A stretch of 15,118 nucleotides of DNA from contig JAPUHZ010000376.1 of the NCBI GenBank assembly GCA_027297485.1, positions 1 through 15,118 on the forward strand. Direction: 5' to 3'. The stretch is from Deltaproteobacteria bacterium (GTDB lineage: Bacteria > Desulfobacterota_B > Binatia > UBA9968). A program made the position numbers and the translations under genes. Positions 6,946 to 14,973 of the stretch are shown piece after piece (the first letter of the stretch is position 1; each line of letters begins with the position of its first letter). The notes under the pieces are model-generated. The model was given only the letters and a program-made list of their open reading frames with translations, searched no databases and had not been told where the DNA came from.

Positions 6946-7392
6946 GTGAACGAGCAAAGTGAAAGAGGGAATCTGCGTCCAGCGGAGAATCTCCTCCGTG
7001 CGCGCTCAGTTGCTATAATCGGTGCTTCGCCCAAGGGGTGATGGCCCACTCGAATCTTTCATAATCTCAAGGAAGGCGGCTACCGGGGCAAGATCTATCT
7101 GGTTAATCCCACCGGTCATCATAGTGGGACTCGGAGGGATCTTTGTCGAGGTGCTCAAGGATGTCGTTCTGCGGCTTTTACCTGTGGATGAGAGAGAGGC
7201 CTTGGCGATGTTAAAAGAGTTGAAGGGATATCCGTGGTCCACACCATCACCGGCCTTTCCGATTTGTTTGTTCCTTATAGGTCCTGTCTCTCAGACCTCG
7301 AAGTCAACCCCCTGATAGTCCGTGCAAAAGGATCAGGGGTTGTAGCCGTGGACGTGAGAATGATCAAAAAGGAGGGCGCTCTGCGTCCTTAG
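6946..7392 (+). pseudogene. Relic of an ADP-forming acyl-CoA synthetase (acetate-CoA ligase family)
   Basis: Pieces of this roughly 700-aa family survive in three segments. Segment one (6946-7113, possible GTG start) reads through [16 protein letters not shown], then an in-frame TGA (7039-7041), then [19 protein letters not shown]: the start of the CoA-binding Rossmann domain. Segment two, in another frame from about 7112, reads [19 protein letters not shown] and [18 protein letters not shown], from the C-terminal ATP-grasp domain. Segment three, back in the first frame from about 7231, reads [20 protein letters not shown] then [18 protein letters not shown] and ends at TAG 7390-7392. So more than three quarters of the protein is missing, with one stop and two frame changes. 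The intact enzyme would interconvert acyl-CoA and acid plus ATP. The relic is almost certainly non-functional. Confidence 0.85.
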
Positions 7393-7393
7393 G

Positions 7394-7422
7394 TTGACTT
7401 TGGGGAGGATTTTGATTAAAAA
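7394..7422 (+). promoter_or_regulatory. Candidate promoter for rplU-rpmA
   Basis: TTGACT (7394-7399) is followed after 17 bp by TAAAAA (7417-7422) in an AT-rich stretch, about 20 bp before the rplU start. It begins right after the stop of the acyl-CoA synthetase relic. The -10 lacks the usual final T. Confidence 0.4.
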
Positions 7423-7443
7423 TTATTTTAAGGGAAATCAGTG

Positions 7444-7755
7444 ATGTACGCAGTCATTAGAACCGGCGGGAAGCAATACCGCGTATCGCAGGGAGATATT
7501 CTCCGGGTGGAGAAACTCGCTGGTCAGGTGGGGGATCAGGTCACACTGGATGAGGTGTTATTCGTCGGAGGTAACGGAGAGGCTAAAATAGGGACTCCGA
7601 CTCTGCCTGACGTGAAAGTCGCTGGAGAGATTATCGAACAGGGATTAGCCAAGAAAATCATCGTTTTCAAGAAGAAGAGACGGAAGGGCTACAGTCGTAA
7701 GCGGGGGCACCGACAGAAGTTGACCACGCTCAAAATCCTGGAGATTCAGGGATAG
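7444..7755 (+). CDS. rplU: 50S ribosomal protein L21
   Basis: This large-subunit protein binds 23S rRNA. The 103-aa product begins [18 protein letters not shown], the standard L21 N-terminus, and ends with [16 protein letters not shown]; the middle [20 protein letters not shown] segment is the conserved basic RNA-binding part. A GTG lies one codon before the ATG at 7444; I prefer the ATG because homologues begin MYAV and AGGGA (7431-7435) is then 8 nt upstream. It is followed 16 nt later by rpmA in the classic L21-L27 pair. Confidence 0.96.
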   Translation: MYAVIRTGGKQYRVSQGDILRVEKLAGQVGDQVTLDEVLFVGGNGEAKIGTPTLPDVKVAGEIIEQGLAKKIIVFKKKRRKGYSRKRGHRQKLTTLKILEIQG

Positions 7756-7771
7756 TTGAAGGAGCAAATCT

Positions 7772-8026
7772 ATGGCTCATAAGAAATCAGGAGGAAGCTC
7801 TCGTAACGGGAGAGATAGCCGGGGGCAGAGACGGGGGGTCAAGGTCTTTGGGGGAGAAAGCGTGCGTGCAGGCAACATCCTGGTGCGCCAGCTCGGGACG
7901 CGCATCCACCCAGGGAGAAATGTCGGGATGGGCCGGGACTTCACCCTGTTTGCCAAGATCAATGGGGTGGTCTCCTATGAGCGCTTTGACAGATACAGAA
8001 AGCAGGTAAGCGTGCTTCCCATTTAG
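7772..8026 (+). CDS. rpmA: 50S ribosomal protein L27
   Basis: This 84-aa protein lies next to the peptidyl-transferase centre. It begins [20 protein letters not shown], the typical mature L27 N-terminus, so no N-terminal cleavage extension of the Firmicute type is present. [23 protein letters not shown] is the family core. GAAGGAG lies 8 nt before the ATG. A strong terminator follows about 20 bp after the stop, which separates the rplU-rpmA mRNA from obgE. Confidence 0.96.
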   Translation: MAHKKSGGSSRNGRDSRGQRRGVKVFGGESVRAGNILVRQLGTRIHPGRNVGMGRDFTLFAKINGVVSYERFDRYRKQVSVLPI

Positions 8027-8045
8027 ATCCTTTCCTCCCGGAGAG

Positions 8046-8071
8046 AAAGCCCCTTTCGGGGCTTTTTTTTT
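8046..8071 (+). terminator. Rho-independent terminator after rpmA
   Basis: AAAGCCCC (8046-8053), loop TTTC, then GGGGCTTT (8058-8065) forms an 8-bp stem that runs straight into nine T (8063-8071). This is a textbook intrinsic terminator for the rplU-rpmA transcript. Confidence 0.93.
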
Positions 8072-8095
8072 GCCTGCGGAGCAGTTATAGGATTC

Positions 8096-9136
8096 ATGAA
8101 ATTCATCGACGAAGTAAAGATCAAGGTCCAGGCTGGTGACGGAGGACGCGGATGTGTGAGCTTTCGCAGGGAAAAGAATGTGCCGCGTGGTGGACCGAAT
8201 GGGGGAAACGGTGGGGACGGAGGTGATGTAGTAGCTACGGCGGATCTGCAGCTCGCTACCTTGCTGGATCTGCGCTACCAGAGACTATACCGGGCCGGCA
8301 GAGGAGAGCACGGCAGGGGAAAAGACCAACACGGAAGGAGAGGGGAGGATAGAGTCATCGCCGTGCCTGTAGGAACGGTCATTCGAGACATGCGCACCGG
8401 GGAAATCTTGGCAGATCTTAAAACTACAGGGAATCGCGTTGTAGTTGCGACCGGAGGTAGAGGGGGCAAGGGAAATGCCCACTTCGTTTCCTCCACGAAC
8501 AGGAGCCCGCGTCAGGCTCAACCCGGTCTTCCCGGGGAGGAGAGAGATCTCGATATCGAGCTCAGACTCTTGGCCGACGTGGGGATCATTGGTCTGCCTA
8601 ATGCTGGCAAGTCTACGCTTATCGCTGCCATCTCTGCTGCGCGGCCGAAAATTGCCGACTATCCGTTTACGACGCTGGTCCCCAATCTGGGTGTCGTTGC
8701 CTATGGAGAAGGGAAGAGTTTTGTGGTTGCGGATATTCCCGGACTTATTGAGGGAGCCCACCGGGGAGAGGGCCTGGGACACAAGTTCTTAAAGCACGTG
8801 AGCCGAACAAGTCTCTTGATCCATTTGCTTGACGCTTCTAAGATCGGGGAGCAAGATCCCATGGCCGATTGGGTTACGGTGAATCGGGAGCTCAAGCTCT
8901 TTGATCCGGCCCTGGCTCAAAAACCGCAGATTGTAGTGGCAAACAAAATCGATCTGCCGGAGGGTAGGGCAAAGCTTCAGATCTTGGAAAAGCTTCTTGC
9001 CCCTGCTTGCCTCACCTTCTTTGCTATCTCCGCGGTTACGGGCGAGGGATTGCGGAAACTTAAAAGCTTGATAGGGGAGAAGATGGAGGAAGCGAAAACG
9101 GGTGAAGGCGAGAAGCATGTTGCAGCAGGACTATAA
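8096..9136 (+). CDS. obgE: Obg GTPase (ribosome assembly, CgtA)
   Basis: This GTPase acts in 50S assembly and the stringent response. The 346-aa protein has the glycine-rich Obg fold at residues about 1-158 (repeats such as AGDGGRGCVSFRREK and GGPNGGNGGDGG), then the G domain: G1 GLPNAGKS (166-173), G2 within FTTLVPNLGV (191-200), G3 DIPGLIEGA (213-221), G4 NKID (283-286), G5 SAV (312-314). The C-terminus is short and lacks the OCT domain found in some Gram-positives. It starts only 25 bp after the rpmA terminator, with AGGA upstream. Its last 20 bp overlap the start of proB, so the two are probably translated in a coupled way. Confidence 0.96.
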   Translation: MKFIDEVKIKVQAGDGGRGCVSFRREKNVPRGGPNGGNGGDGGDVVATADLQLATLLDLRYQRLYRAGRGEHGRGKDQHGRRGEDRVIAVPVGTVIRDMRTGEILADLKTTGNRVVVATGGRGGKGNAHFVSSTNRSPRQAQPGLPGEERDLDIELRLLADVGIIGLPNAGKSTLIAAISAARPKIADYPFTTLVPNLGVVAYGEGKSFVVADIPGLIEGAHRGEGLGHKFLKHVSRTSLLIHLLDASKIGEQDPMADWVTVNRELKLFDPALAQKPQIVVANKIDLPEGRAKLQILEKLLAPACLTFFAISAVTGEGLRKLKSLIGEKMEEAKTGEGEKHVAAGL

Positions 9137-10253
9137 GAAACGCTTTTTAGGCCACGTGCACCGTGTGGTCGTCAAGATTGGAAGCCAGATCCTCTCTTCC
9201 CCGGAGGGGATAGAAGAGGGCAGGATCGAAGGGCTGGTGAAGGGTCTGAGTACTCTCCATGATCAGGGCAAGGAGGTCGTTGTCGTCAGCTCCGGGGCTG
9301 TAGCAGCAGGAATGACCCGACTCGGACTCAAGGAAAGACCCAAAACGATTCCGCAAAAACAGGCCCTGGCAGCGGTAGGTCAAATCAAACTGATGGCCAT
9401 TTATGAAAAGTATTTCTCGCGCTTTAACAAAAACGTTGCCCAGGTCCTCCTGACCCACGAGGATCTGGCCAATCGGCGTCGCTATCTCAACGCCAAGCAT
9501 ACCCTCCAGACCTTGTTGGATTCGAATATCATCCCGGTTGTGAACGAGAACGACACGGTAGCCGTCGAGGAAATGAAGTTTGGAGATAACGACCATCTTT
9601 CTTCACTCGTGGCCACTCTGCTCGAAGCGGATTTCTTGGTGGTCCTCAGCGACGTGGATGGCATCTACGACTGCGACCCCCGCCTCCATGAGGGGGCACA
9701 ATTGGTCTCCCTGATCGAGGATATTAAGGGATCCAAGAAGAGGCTCAGCGGGGAGAGCCAGAGCCGGTACGGAACTGGTGGGGTCTCCTCAAAGATCAGT
9801 GCGGCGGAAAAGGCCGCCGCCGCGGGGATTCCTACACTTATCGCCAACGGCCTGGATGCCGGGATCCTAGCGAAGATCTTTAATGTGAAAGAGGAGACGG
9901 GCACGTTGATCCTTCCGGTGGAGAACCGTTTGGCTAACCGCAAACACTGGATTGCCTACAACTTAAAACCATCGGGAGAGGTCATTGTGGACCAGGGGGC
10001 TTATGACGCCCTGGTCCAAAAAGGGAAGAGTCTCCTGCCGTCCGGCCTGAAAGAGATCCGTGGCTCTTTCGGGGTCGGAGAATGTGTCCGTTGTCTCGAT
10101 CTTCAAGGACGGGAGTTCGCCCGTGGGCTGGTTAACTACAGTGCCCTGGAGTTGAACCAGATTAAGGGATTGCATACAAGTAAGATCGAAAAGGTCCTCG
10201 GCTACAAGGCCTATGACGAGATCATCCATCGGGATGACCTGGTGCTTCTTTGA
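9117..10253 (+). CDS. proB: Glutamate 5-kinase with PUA domain
   Basis: It phosphorylates glutamate to gamma-glutamyl phosphate, the first step of proline synthesis. The kinase (amino-acid kinase fold) covers residues about 1-265 with RVVVKIGSQIL, VVSSGAVAAGMTRLG, VNENDTVAVEEMKFGDND (residues 142-159), LSDVDGIYDCDP and GTGGVSSKI. A C-terminal PUA domain (about 280-370) matches the two-domain type, and 378 aa is usual. I chose the ATG at 9117, 20 bp inside the end of obgE, because GAAGG lies about 8 nt upstream and homologues start shortly before the first strand; a GTG at 9102 would add five residues. proA follows 34 bp later in the same operon. Feedback inhibition by proline is known for this family. 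Confidence 0.95.
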   Translation: MLQQDYKKRFLGHVHRVVVKIGSQILSSPEGIEEGRIEGLVKGLSTLHDQGKEVVVVSSGAVAAGMTRLGLKERPKTIPQKQALAAVGQIKLMAIYEKYFSRFNKNVAQVLLTHEDLANRRRYLNAKHTLQTLLDSNIIPVVNENDTVAVEEMKFGDNDHLSSLVATLLEADFLVVLSDVDGIYDCDPRLHEGAQLVSLIEDIKGSKKRLSGESQSRYGTGGVSSKISAAEKAAAAGIPTLIANGLDAGILAKIFNVKEETGTLILPVENRLANRKHWIAYNLKPSGEVIVDQGAYDALVQKGKSLLPSGLKEIRGSFGVGECVRCLDLQGREFARGLVNYSALELNQIKGLHTSKIEKVLGYKAYDEIIHRDDLVLL

Positions 10254-10287
10254 AGGGAAAAGAGGTTTGTCTGCTTTGGATAAAGAA

Positions 10288-11544
10288 ATGTCATTGAAGG
10301 ATAGCGCAATCCTGTTAGGGCAAAAAGCTAAAGAAGCCGCGCGCCGACTGGCCCAGGTCTCATCCGAGGAGAAAAACCGGACTTTGTTCCTGATGGCTGA
10401 CCGCCTTGAAGGACAAAAAGAACTCCTTTTGAGAAAAAACAAAGAAGATCTAGATCTGGCCCGTAAGGCTGGACTCTCCACTGCGCTGCTCGACCGGATT
10501 GCCCTGAATCCCAGCCGCATCGAGGCTATGGCCAAGGGGCTGAAGGAGGTCGCTGCCCTGCCTGATCCGGTGCGGGAGGTTGTAAAAATGTGGCGTCGGC
10601 CCAATGGCCTTCAGGTGGGAAGGATGCGCATCCCGCTCGGGGTCATTGCGATCATCTACGAGGCCCGGCCGAATGTTACCGCCGACGCTGCCGCTCTCTG
10701 CGTAAAGTCGGGCAACGCAGTGATTTTGCGAGGGGGAAGTGAGGCCCACTTCTCCAGCCGTGCCATCGGCGGGATTTTGCGGGAGGCCTGCGCCGAGACT
10801 CGGGTCCCGGAAGCGGCGATTCAGGTCGTGGAGTCGAAAGACCGGGGGATGGTTCATGAGCTGCTTCAACTGGAGGATTACATCGACCTGATTATTCCTC
10901 GTGGGGGGGAAGAGCTGATCCGTATGGTGGCTGCAAACGCTCGTGTTCCCGTGATCAAACATTTCAAAGGGGTCTGCCATATTTATGTGGATAGCGAGGT
11001 ATCCCTGGAGGTGGCGGAGCGCATATGCATGAATGCCAAGGTCCAACGGCCGGCTGTGTGCAATGCGATGGAGACATTGCTCGTCCACGAGGATACCGCC
11101 CCTACCTTTCTTCCCTCCATGATCGCCAAGCTCCAAAGGGCAGGGGTGGAGATCCGTGGCTGTGACAGGACTCGCGCCTTGGTCCCCGGGGTGAAGCCCG
11201 CTAGTGAAGTGGATTGGACAACCGAATATTTGGACCTCATCCTCTCGGTCCGAGTGGTGAAGGAGATGAATGACGCCATCGATCATATCGACCGGTACGG
11301 CTCGCACCACACGGAAGCTATCGTGACCTCGAACTACCAAAGGGCCAGGGAGTTTCTCGACCGGGTCGACTCCTCGGTCGTCCTGGTCAATGCCTCGACG
11401 CGCTTCAATGACGGAGGGGAATTAGGCCTAGGGGCTGAGATCGGGATTAGCACGAGCAAGATCCATGCCTTCGGGCCTATGGGTCTAGAGGAGCTGACCA
11501 CGACAAAGTTTGTAGTCTTTGGCGACGGGCAGATTAGAGAATGA
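10288..11544 (+). CDS. proA: Gamma-glutamyl phosphate reductase
   Basis: It reduces gamma-glutamyl phosphate with NADPH to glutamate semialdehyde, the step after ProB. The aldehyde-dehydrogenase-type protein of 418 aa carries IPLGVIAIIYEARPNVTADAAALC (split over residues 115-138), the LRGGSEA loop (148-153), and the catalytic cysteine at about residue 258 in KVQRPAVCNAMETLLVH. The C-terminal GPMGLEELTTTKFVVFGDGQIRE is characteristic. The ORF extends 25 codons upstream into the end of proB, but that portion does not resemble the family, and I place the start at ATG 10288 with GGA about 8 nt ahead. The TGA stop sits directly against the MITE-like element that begins at 11546. Confidence 0.95.
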   Translation: MSLKDSAILLGQKAKEAARRLAQVSSEEKNRTLFLMADRLEGQKELLLRKNKEDLDLARKAGLSTALLDRIALNPSRIEAMAKGLKEVAALPDPVREVVKMWRRPNGLQVGRMRIPLGVIAIIYEARPNVTADAAALCVKSGNAVILRGGSEAHFSSRAIGGILREACAETRVPEAAIQVVESKDRGMVHELLQLEDYIDLIIPRGGEELIRMVAANARVPVIKHFKGVCHIYVDSEVSLEVAERICMNAKVQRPAVCNAMETLLVHEDTAPTFLPSMIAKLQRAGVEIRGCDRTRALVPGVKPASEVDWTTEYLDLILSVRVVKEMNDAIDHIDRYGSHHTEAIVTSNYQRAREFLDRVDSSVVLVNASTRFNDGGELGLGAEIGISTSKIHAFGPMGLEELTTTKFVVFGDGQIRE

Positions 11545-11795
11545 ACAGACTGTTGAAAAAGGCCCACATGCCATCAGCCTGCCGGGGATTATTTTTCCGG
11601 TCCGATGCAATACGGTCCTCTTACGCTCACCAACTCGCCGATAGCATCTCTGAGATACGAATGAATCTCCTCGTCCGGTTAATCGGCCCTTCAAGACACT
11701 CCCGTCGGGCGGCTATCACGGACGCGCTCAACGGGCGCCTTGCATCCGGGACCTTTTTGACCAGCCTGAAAGTAGGGCTTTTCAGCTCATTATGA
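11541..11795 (+). CDS. Uncertain 84-aa ORF bridging proA and nadD
   Basis: This basic 84-residue ORF is not recognised. Its ATG overlaps the proA stop (ATGA) and its TGA overlaps the nadD ATG, so ribosomes could pass from proA through it to nadD. It lies almost wholly within the MITE-like element, which argues against a conserved protein. It may exist only as a translated bridge, or be fortuitous. Confidence 0.2.
   Translation: MNRLLKKAHMPSACRGLFFRSDAIRSSYAHQLADSISEIRMNLLVRLIGPSRHSRRAAITDALNGRLASGTFLTSLKVGLFSSL
11546..11768. mobile_element. MITE-like insertion or transposon remnant between proA and nadD
   Basis: The 17-bp ends CAGACTGTTGAAAAAGG (11546-11562) and CCTTTTTGACCAGCCTG (11752-11768) are inverted repeats with 14 of 17 matches. 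The outermost bases read CAG on each strand. The 223-bp interior has no transposase. Neighbouring genes in this block are spaced by 0-35 bp, so a 247-bp gap here is abnormal. I see no clear target-site duplication, so the boundaries are approximate. Confidence 0.5.
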
Positions 11796-12454
11796 AGATC
11801 GGCCTGTTTGGCGGCACCTTTGACCCGATCCACTGGGGTCACCTCCGTAGCGCCGAGGAGGTCCGAGAGGCGTTTTCCCTGGACCGTCTCCTGTTCGTTC
11901 CAGCCTCTATTCCCCCTCACAAGAAAAGGCAACCCACCACATCGGCACGGGATCGTCTTGAAATGGTTCGTCTGGCCATCGCTAAAAATCCCGGTTTTGC
12001 ACTCTCAACTGTGGAGCTCTCGCGGCCTGGCAAATCGTACTCCATCCATACGATCCGTCATTTTGCCAAATCACTATCGCCGAAAGATTCACTCTATTTT
12101 ATCCTCGGTATGGATGCTTTTCGTGAGATCGGTTCCTGGAAGGACTTCCAGGAAATATTTTCCTTCTGCCATTTTATTGTGACCTCGAGACCCGGGTGCA
12201 CAGACTCGATGTCGCTCGGCCGCATGCCCGTTGCGGTGCGGAGGCTATTTTGTTATCATCCGCGCAAGAAACTTTACCGGCATAAGAGTGGCACGGTTCT
12301 CTTTTTCTTCCGACTCACGGACATTGCCATTGCGGCCTCAGAGATCCGAGATCGTCTAAAGGAGGGGAAGTCCATTCGCTATCTCGTTCCTTTGGAGGTT
12401 GAGAGCTACATCAAAAAAATAGGGCTGTATCGAGGGCGCCGGGAGGGACGATAA
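11792..12454 (+). CDS. nadD: Nicotinate-nucleotide adenylyltransferase
   Basis: It transfers AMP from ATP to nicotinate mononucleotide, giving deamido-NAD in NAD synthesis. The 220-aa protein has the nucleotidyltransferase signature GGTFDPIHWGHL (residues 7-18), the loop VPASIPPHKK, the YFILGMDAFREIGSWKDFQEI segment split at about residues 109-128, and the second motif AASEIRDRLKEGKSIRYLVP replacing the usual ISSTxIR (Ser-Ser becomes Ala-Ser). ATG 11792 gives the standard start MKIGLFGGTFDP. No Shine-Dalgarno is obvious, unlike most neighbours; translation may depend on coupling through the preceding ORF. rsfS follows 5 nt after its stop, the usual partner of nadD. Confidence 0.94.
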   Translation: MKIGLFGGTFDPIHWGHLRSAEEVREAFSLDRLLFVPASIPPHKKRQPTTSARDRLEMVRLAIAKNPGFALSTVELSRPGKSYSIHTIRHFAKSLSPKDSLYFILGMDAFREIGSWKDFQEIFSFCHFIVTSRPGCTDSMSLGRMPVAVRRLFCYHPRKKLYRHKSGTVLFFFRLTDIAIAASEIRDRLKEGKSIRYLVPLEVESYIKKIGLYRGRREGR

Positions 12455-12459
12455 CGAGA

Positions 12460-12864
12460 TTGACAAGGATTGACTCCTGGGAAAAGGCAGTTTTCCTTAG
12501 TCGTTTCGCGCTGGAGAAAAAGGCCTACGATCTGATCCTAATGGAGGTTCGTGAGGTCACTTCCATCGCCGACTATTTTATCATCTGCTCCGGTCGTTCC
12601 GATCGACAGGTCCAGAGCATTGCGCAAGGGATTGAAGAGAACCTCGGTAAAATGGGGATTCGCCCCCTGTCCACCGAGGGCATCAGCCGAGGTCAATGGG
12701 TCTTGATGGATTTCTCCGATGTCATCGTCCATATCTTTTATCAACCGGTCAGGGAATTTTACAATCTCGAGGGACTTTGGAGTCATGCCCCCCAAGTGGA
12801 GCTTCCCGAGCCCTATTCGACCCTCGTCAATCAGTTTCGCAGTAGGACCGAACACCTATCTTGA
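12460..12864 (+). CDS. rsfS: Ribosome silencing factor RsfS (Iojap family)
   Basis: This small protein binds L14 of the 50S subunit and blocks subunit joining when nutrients are low. The 134-aa product shows the family pattern: ALEKKAYDLILMEVREVTSIADYFIICSG split over residues 17-45, RQVQSIAQGIEENL, and the diagnostic GQWVLMDFSDVIVHIF with YNLEGLWSHAPQ near the end. The start is TTG at 12460, 5 nt after the nadD stop, with GGAGGG (12442-12447) inside the nadD end. The next gene follows a weak terminator-like hairpin. Its function is established for the family; nothing here contradicts it. Confidence 0.94.
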   Translation: MTRIDSWEKAVFLSRFALEKKAYDLILMEVREVTSIADYFIICSGRSDRQVQSIAQGIEENLGKMGIRPLSTEGISRGQWVLMDFSDVIVHIFYQPVREFYNLEGLWSHAPQVELPEPYSTLVNQFRSRTEHLS

Positions 12865-12884
12865 CCAGTAAAGAGACGCCCTAT

Positions 12885-12906
12885 CGGCTCCGTGCCGGGT
12901 TTTTTT
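12885..12906 (+). terminator. Weak terminator-like hairpin after rsfS
   Basis: CGGC (12885-12888), loop TCCGT, GCCG (12894-12897) and a GG lead into seven T (12900-12906). The stem is only 4 bp, so partial attenuation between rsfS and gpmI is more likely than full termination. Confidence 0.4.
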
Positions 12907-12932
12907 AGAGAGGAGAGAAAGGAGCCCGCCTC

Positions 12933-14474
12933 TTGCACGATCCAAGACCCGTTGTCCTTATTGTCCTAGACGGTTGGGGGGTCAATCCACGGAAGGAGGG
13001 GAATGCCATAACCCAGGCATCCACCCCTAACATGGACTCCCTGTCTCAGTCCTATCCCTCTACCATAATCTCTATCTCGGGGCTGCATGTAGGGCTGCCC
13101 GAGGGGCAGATGGGAAACTCTGAGGTCGGCCATATGCATCTTGGCTCTGGGCGTATCCTCCACCAGGACCTTACACTCATCCACCGCGCCATTGACAATG
13201 GCAGTTTTTTTTCCAATCCGACTATTCTTGAGGCTCTAAGGACAGCCAGACGAACCAAGGGAAGGCTCCATCTCATGGGTTTATTAGGAGACGGAGGCGT
13301 TCACAGCCATCAACGGCACCTGGAGGCGCTCATAGAGCTAGGGTGGAGAGAAAAGGTCAAACCGATTTTTCTCCATTTCTTTTTAGACGGTAGGGATACT
13401 CCACCGACAAGCGGGGAGCGATTTTTGCTTAAGTTCGGTGAGAAGCTCAAGGCTTACCCAGGAGTTCAGATTGCAAGCCTTAGTGGACGATACTATGCCA
13501 TGGACCGGGATAAGAGATGGGAAAGGACAGAAAAGGCTTATTTGGCCCTCACCGAGGGAGTTGGAATTCAGGCAGCCTCTCCCGCAGAGGCGATTCGTAA
13601 GAGCTATCAAGACGGAGTCACGGATGAATTTGTCCTTCCCACCGTGATCGAGCAATGCCTTCCTGAAGGTATGATCCAGGATGGAGATACAGTGGTCTTC
13701 TTTAACTTCAGGGCTGATCGGGCACGCCAATTGACACGGGTCTTTATCGAGGAGGACTTTAAGGAATTTCAACGTAAGCGGCGTATCCCTCTTTCGTCCT
13801 TTGTCACCATGACTGAGTACAACAAGACCTTTGGCCTGCCCGTAGCCTTTGCCCACGGAGAGCGGAGAGAGATCCTGGGCGAGATTGTAAGTCGGCAAGG
13901 AATCCATCAGCTCCGCATCGCCGAGACGGAAAAATATGCTCACGTTACTTACTTTTTTAACGGAGGGGAAGAGAGAGAATTTCCCCTCGAAGACCGCATC
14001 CTTATCCCCTCAGCCAGGGAGGTTTCTACATATGACCTCAAGCCCGCCATGAGCGCCTATGAGATCACAGAGGCGCTCATCAAGCAGATCCAGGGACAGC
14101 CCTACGGTCTCGTGATCCTGAACTATGCCAATGCCGACATGGTGGGTCATACGGGGAATTTCGAGGCTACTATACGCGCCTGTGAGGTCGTGGATGAATG
14201 CGTGGGCAAAGTCGTGCAGGCTGTATTGGAAAAGAGAGGTCGGGTGATCATCACCGGTGATCATGGCAATGCGGAACAGATGACACACTACGAAACAGGT
14301 GAAATCCACACGGCCCATACCTCCAACCCGGTGCCCTTGATCCTAGTCGATGAGCCATTGAAAGCCTATCGGTTGAGTCCGGGAACAGCCATCGATGTCG
14401 CTCCAACCATTCTGAGGCTGCTCAGTATTCCCCAACCCCAGGAAATGACCGGCCGCTGCTTAATTCATGAGTGA
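12933..14474 (+). CDS. gpmI: 2,3-bisphosphoglycerate-independent phosphoglycerate mutase
   Basis: It interconverts 3- and 2-phosphoglycerate in glycolysis, using two metal ions and a phosphoserine. The 513-aa length is typical. Motifs: metal-binding Asp13 in VLDGWG, catalytic Ser63 in GNSEVGH, GVHSHQRHLEAL (about 122-133), DGRDTPP, FFNFRADRARQ, NYANADMVGHTG, ITGDHGNAEQM, and HTAHTSNPVPLIL. The start is TTG at 12933 with AAAGGAG (12918-12924) 8 nt upstream; the ATG-less start is well supported by the N-terminal LIVLDGWG motif. Its last 8 bp overlap the comF start. Placement after rsfS is the common order in several Gram-negative lineages. Confidence 0.96.
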   Translation: MHDPRPVVLIVLDGWGVNPRKEGNAITQASTPNMDSLSQSYPSTIISISGLHVGLPEGQMGNSEVGHMHLGSGRILHQDLTLIHRAIDNGSFFSNPTILEALRTARRTKGRLHLMGLLGDGGVHSHQRHLEALIELGWREKVKPIFLHFFLDGRDTPPTSGERFLLKFGEKLKAYPGVQIASLSGRYYAMDRDKRWERTEKAYLALTEGVGIQAASPAEAIRKSYQDGVTDEFVLPTVIEQCLPEGMIQDGDTVVFFNFRADRARQLTRVFIEEDFKEFQRKRRIPLSSFVTMTEYNKTFGLPVAFAHGERREILGEIVSRQGIHQLRIAETEKYAHVTYFFNGGEEREFPLEDRILIPSAREVSTYDLKPAMSAYEITEALIKQIQGQPYGLVILNYANADMVGHTGNFEATIRACEVVDECVGKVVQAVLEKRGRVIITGDHGNAEQMTHYETGEIHTAHTSNPVPLILVDEPLKAYRLSPGTAIDVAPTILRLLSIPQPQEMTGRCLIHE

Positions 14475-14973
14475 GTCTTTGGACGCTATCGCTCTGAATT
14501 TCGGATCCGTTCTGGATTGGCTCTACCCGCCGCGTTGCCGCTCTTGTAGAGATAGGATTGTCGGTCAGGATGAGGAGTGCTTTTGTCGCGCCTGCCGAGA
14601 AAATATCCGTCTGGTTTCCCATCCCCTTTGTGCCACCTGTGGACGCCCCTTTTTAGACACGACCGGAGAGGACCATCTATGCGGCGGCTGTCTGATGCGT
14701 GCCCCCTTTTTTCTTAAGGCGCGTGCCTGGGCCTGCTATCCCAGAGAAGAAAACGAAGATCACCCCCTACGTCAGGTCCTGCAGCGATTCAAGTACGGAC
14801 GCAAGGTGTCTTTGGGAAGACCCTTAGGCCGGCTTATGGCCAGAGGCTGTTCCGAGTTTCTCCAAGGGTGCGTTTTAGATATCATCATCCCCGTGCCTCT
14901 CCATCCGAAGAGACTGCGCTGGAGAGGATTTAACCAGGCGGTCATCTTAGCCCGAGAAGTCGGCTTCCTCTAG
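14467..14973 (+). CDS. comF: ComF-family protein, truncated at the C-terminus
   Basis: ComF proteins aid natural DNA uptake and resemble phosphoribosyltransferases. The N-terminal zinc-binding part is intact: eight cysteines pair as CxxC at residues 24/27, 40/43, 55/58 and 72/75. The double-strand segment IPVPLHPKRLRWRGFNQ (141-157) is also present. Family members are about 220-250 aa with a C-terminal PRPP loop (VDDVxTTG); here a TAG stops the ORF at residue 168, so that domain is missing. Downstream the sequence instead reads, on the opposite strand, as the end of a tyrosine recombinase. The gene was probably interrupted by an insertion and is likely inactive. The start at 14467 overlaps the end of gpmI by 8 bp. 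Confidence 0.85.
   Translation: MSESLDAIALNFGSVLDWLYPPRCRSCRDRIVGQDEECFCRACRENIRLVSHPLCATCGRPFLDTTGEDHLCGGCLMRAPFFLKARAWACYPREENEDHPLRQVLQRFKYGRKVSLGRPLGRLMARGCSEFLQGCVLDIIIPVPLHPKRLRWRGFNQAVILAREVGFL

Noticed and set aside
7022..7315. 97-aa ORF downstream of gltA
   Set aside because: Only its middle part makes sense, as one segment of the decayed acyl-CoA synthetase; its start and end are frame-shifted pieces.
10213..10287. Longer proA start overlapping proB
   Set aside because: The extra 25 residues do not fit the ProA N-terminus and would overlap proB by 41 bp.
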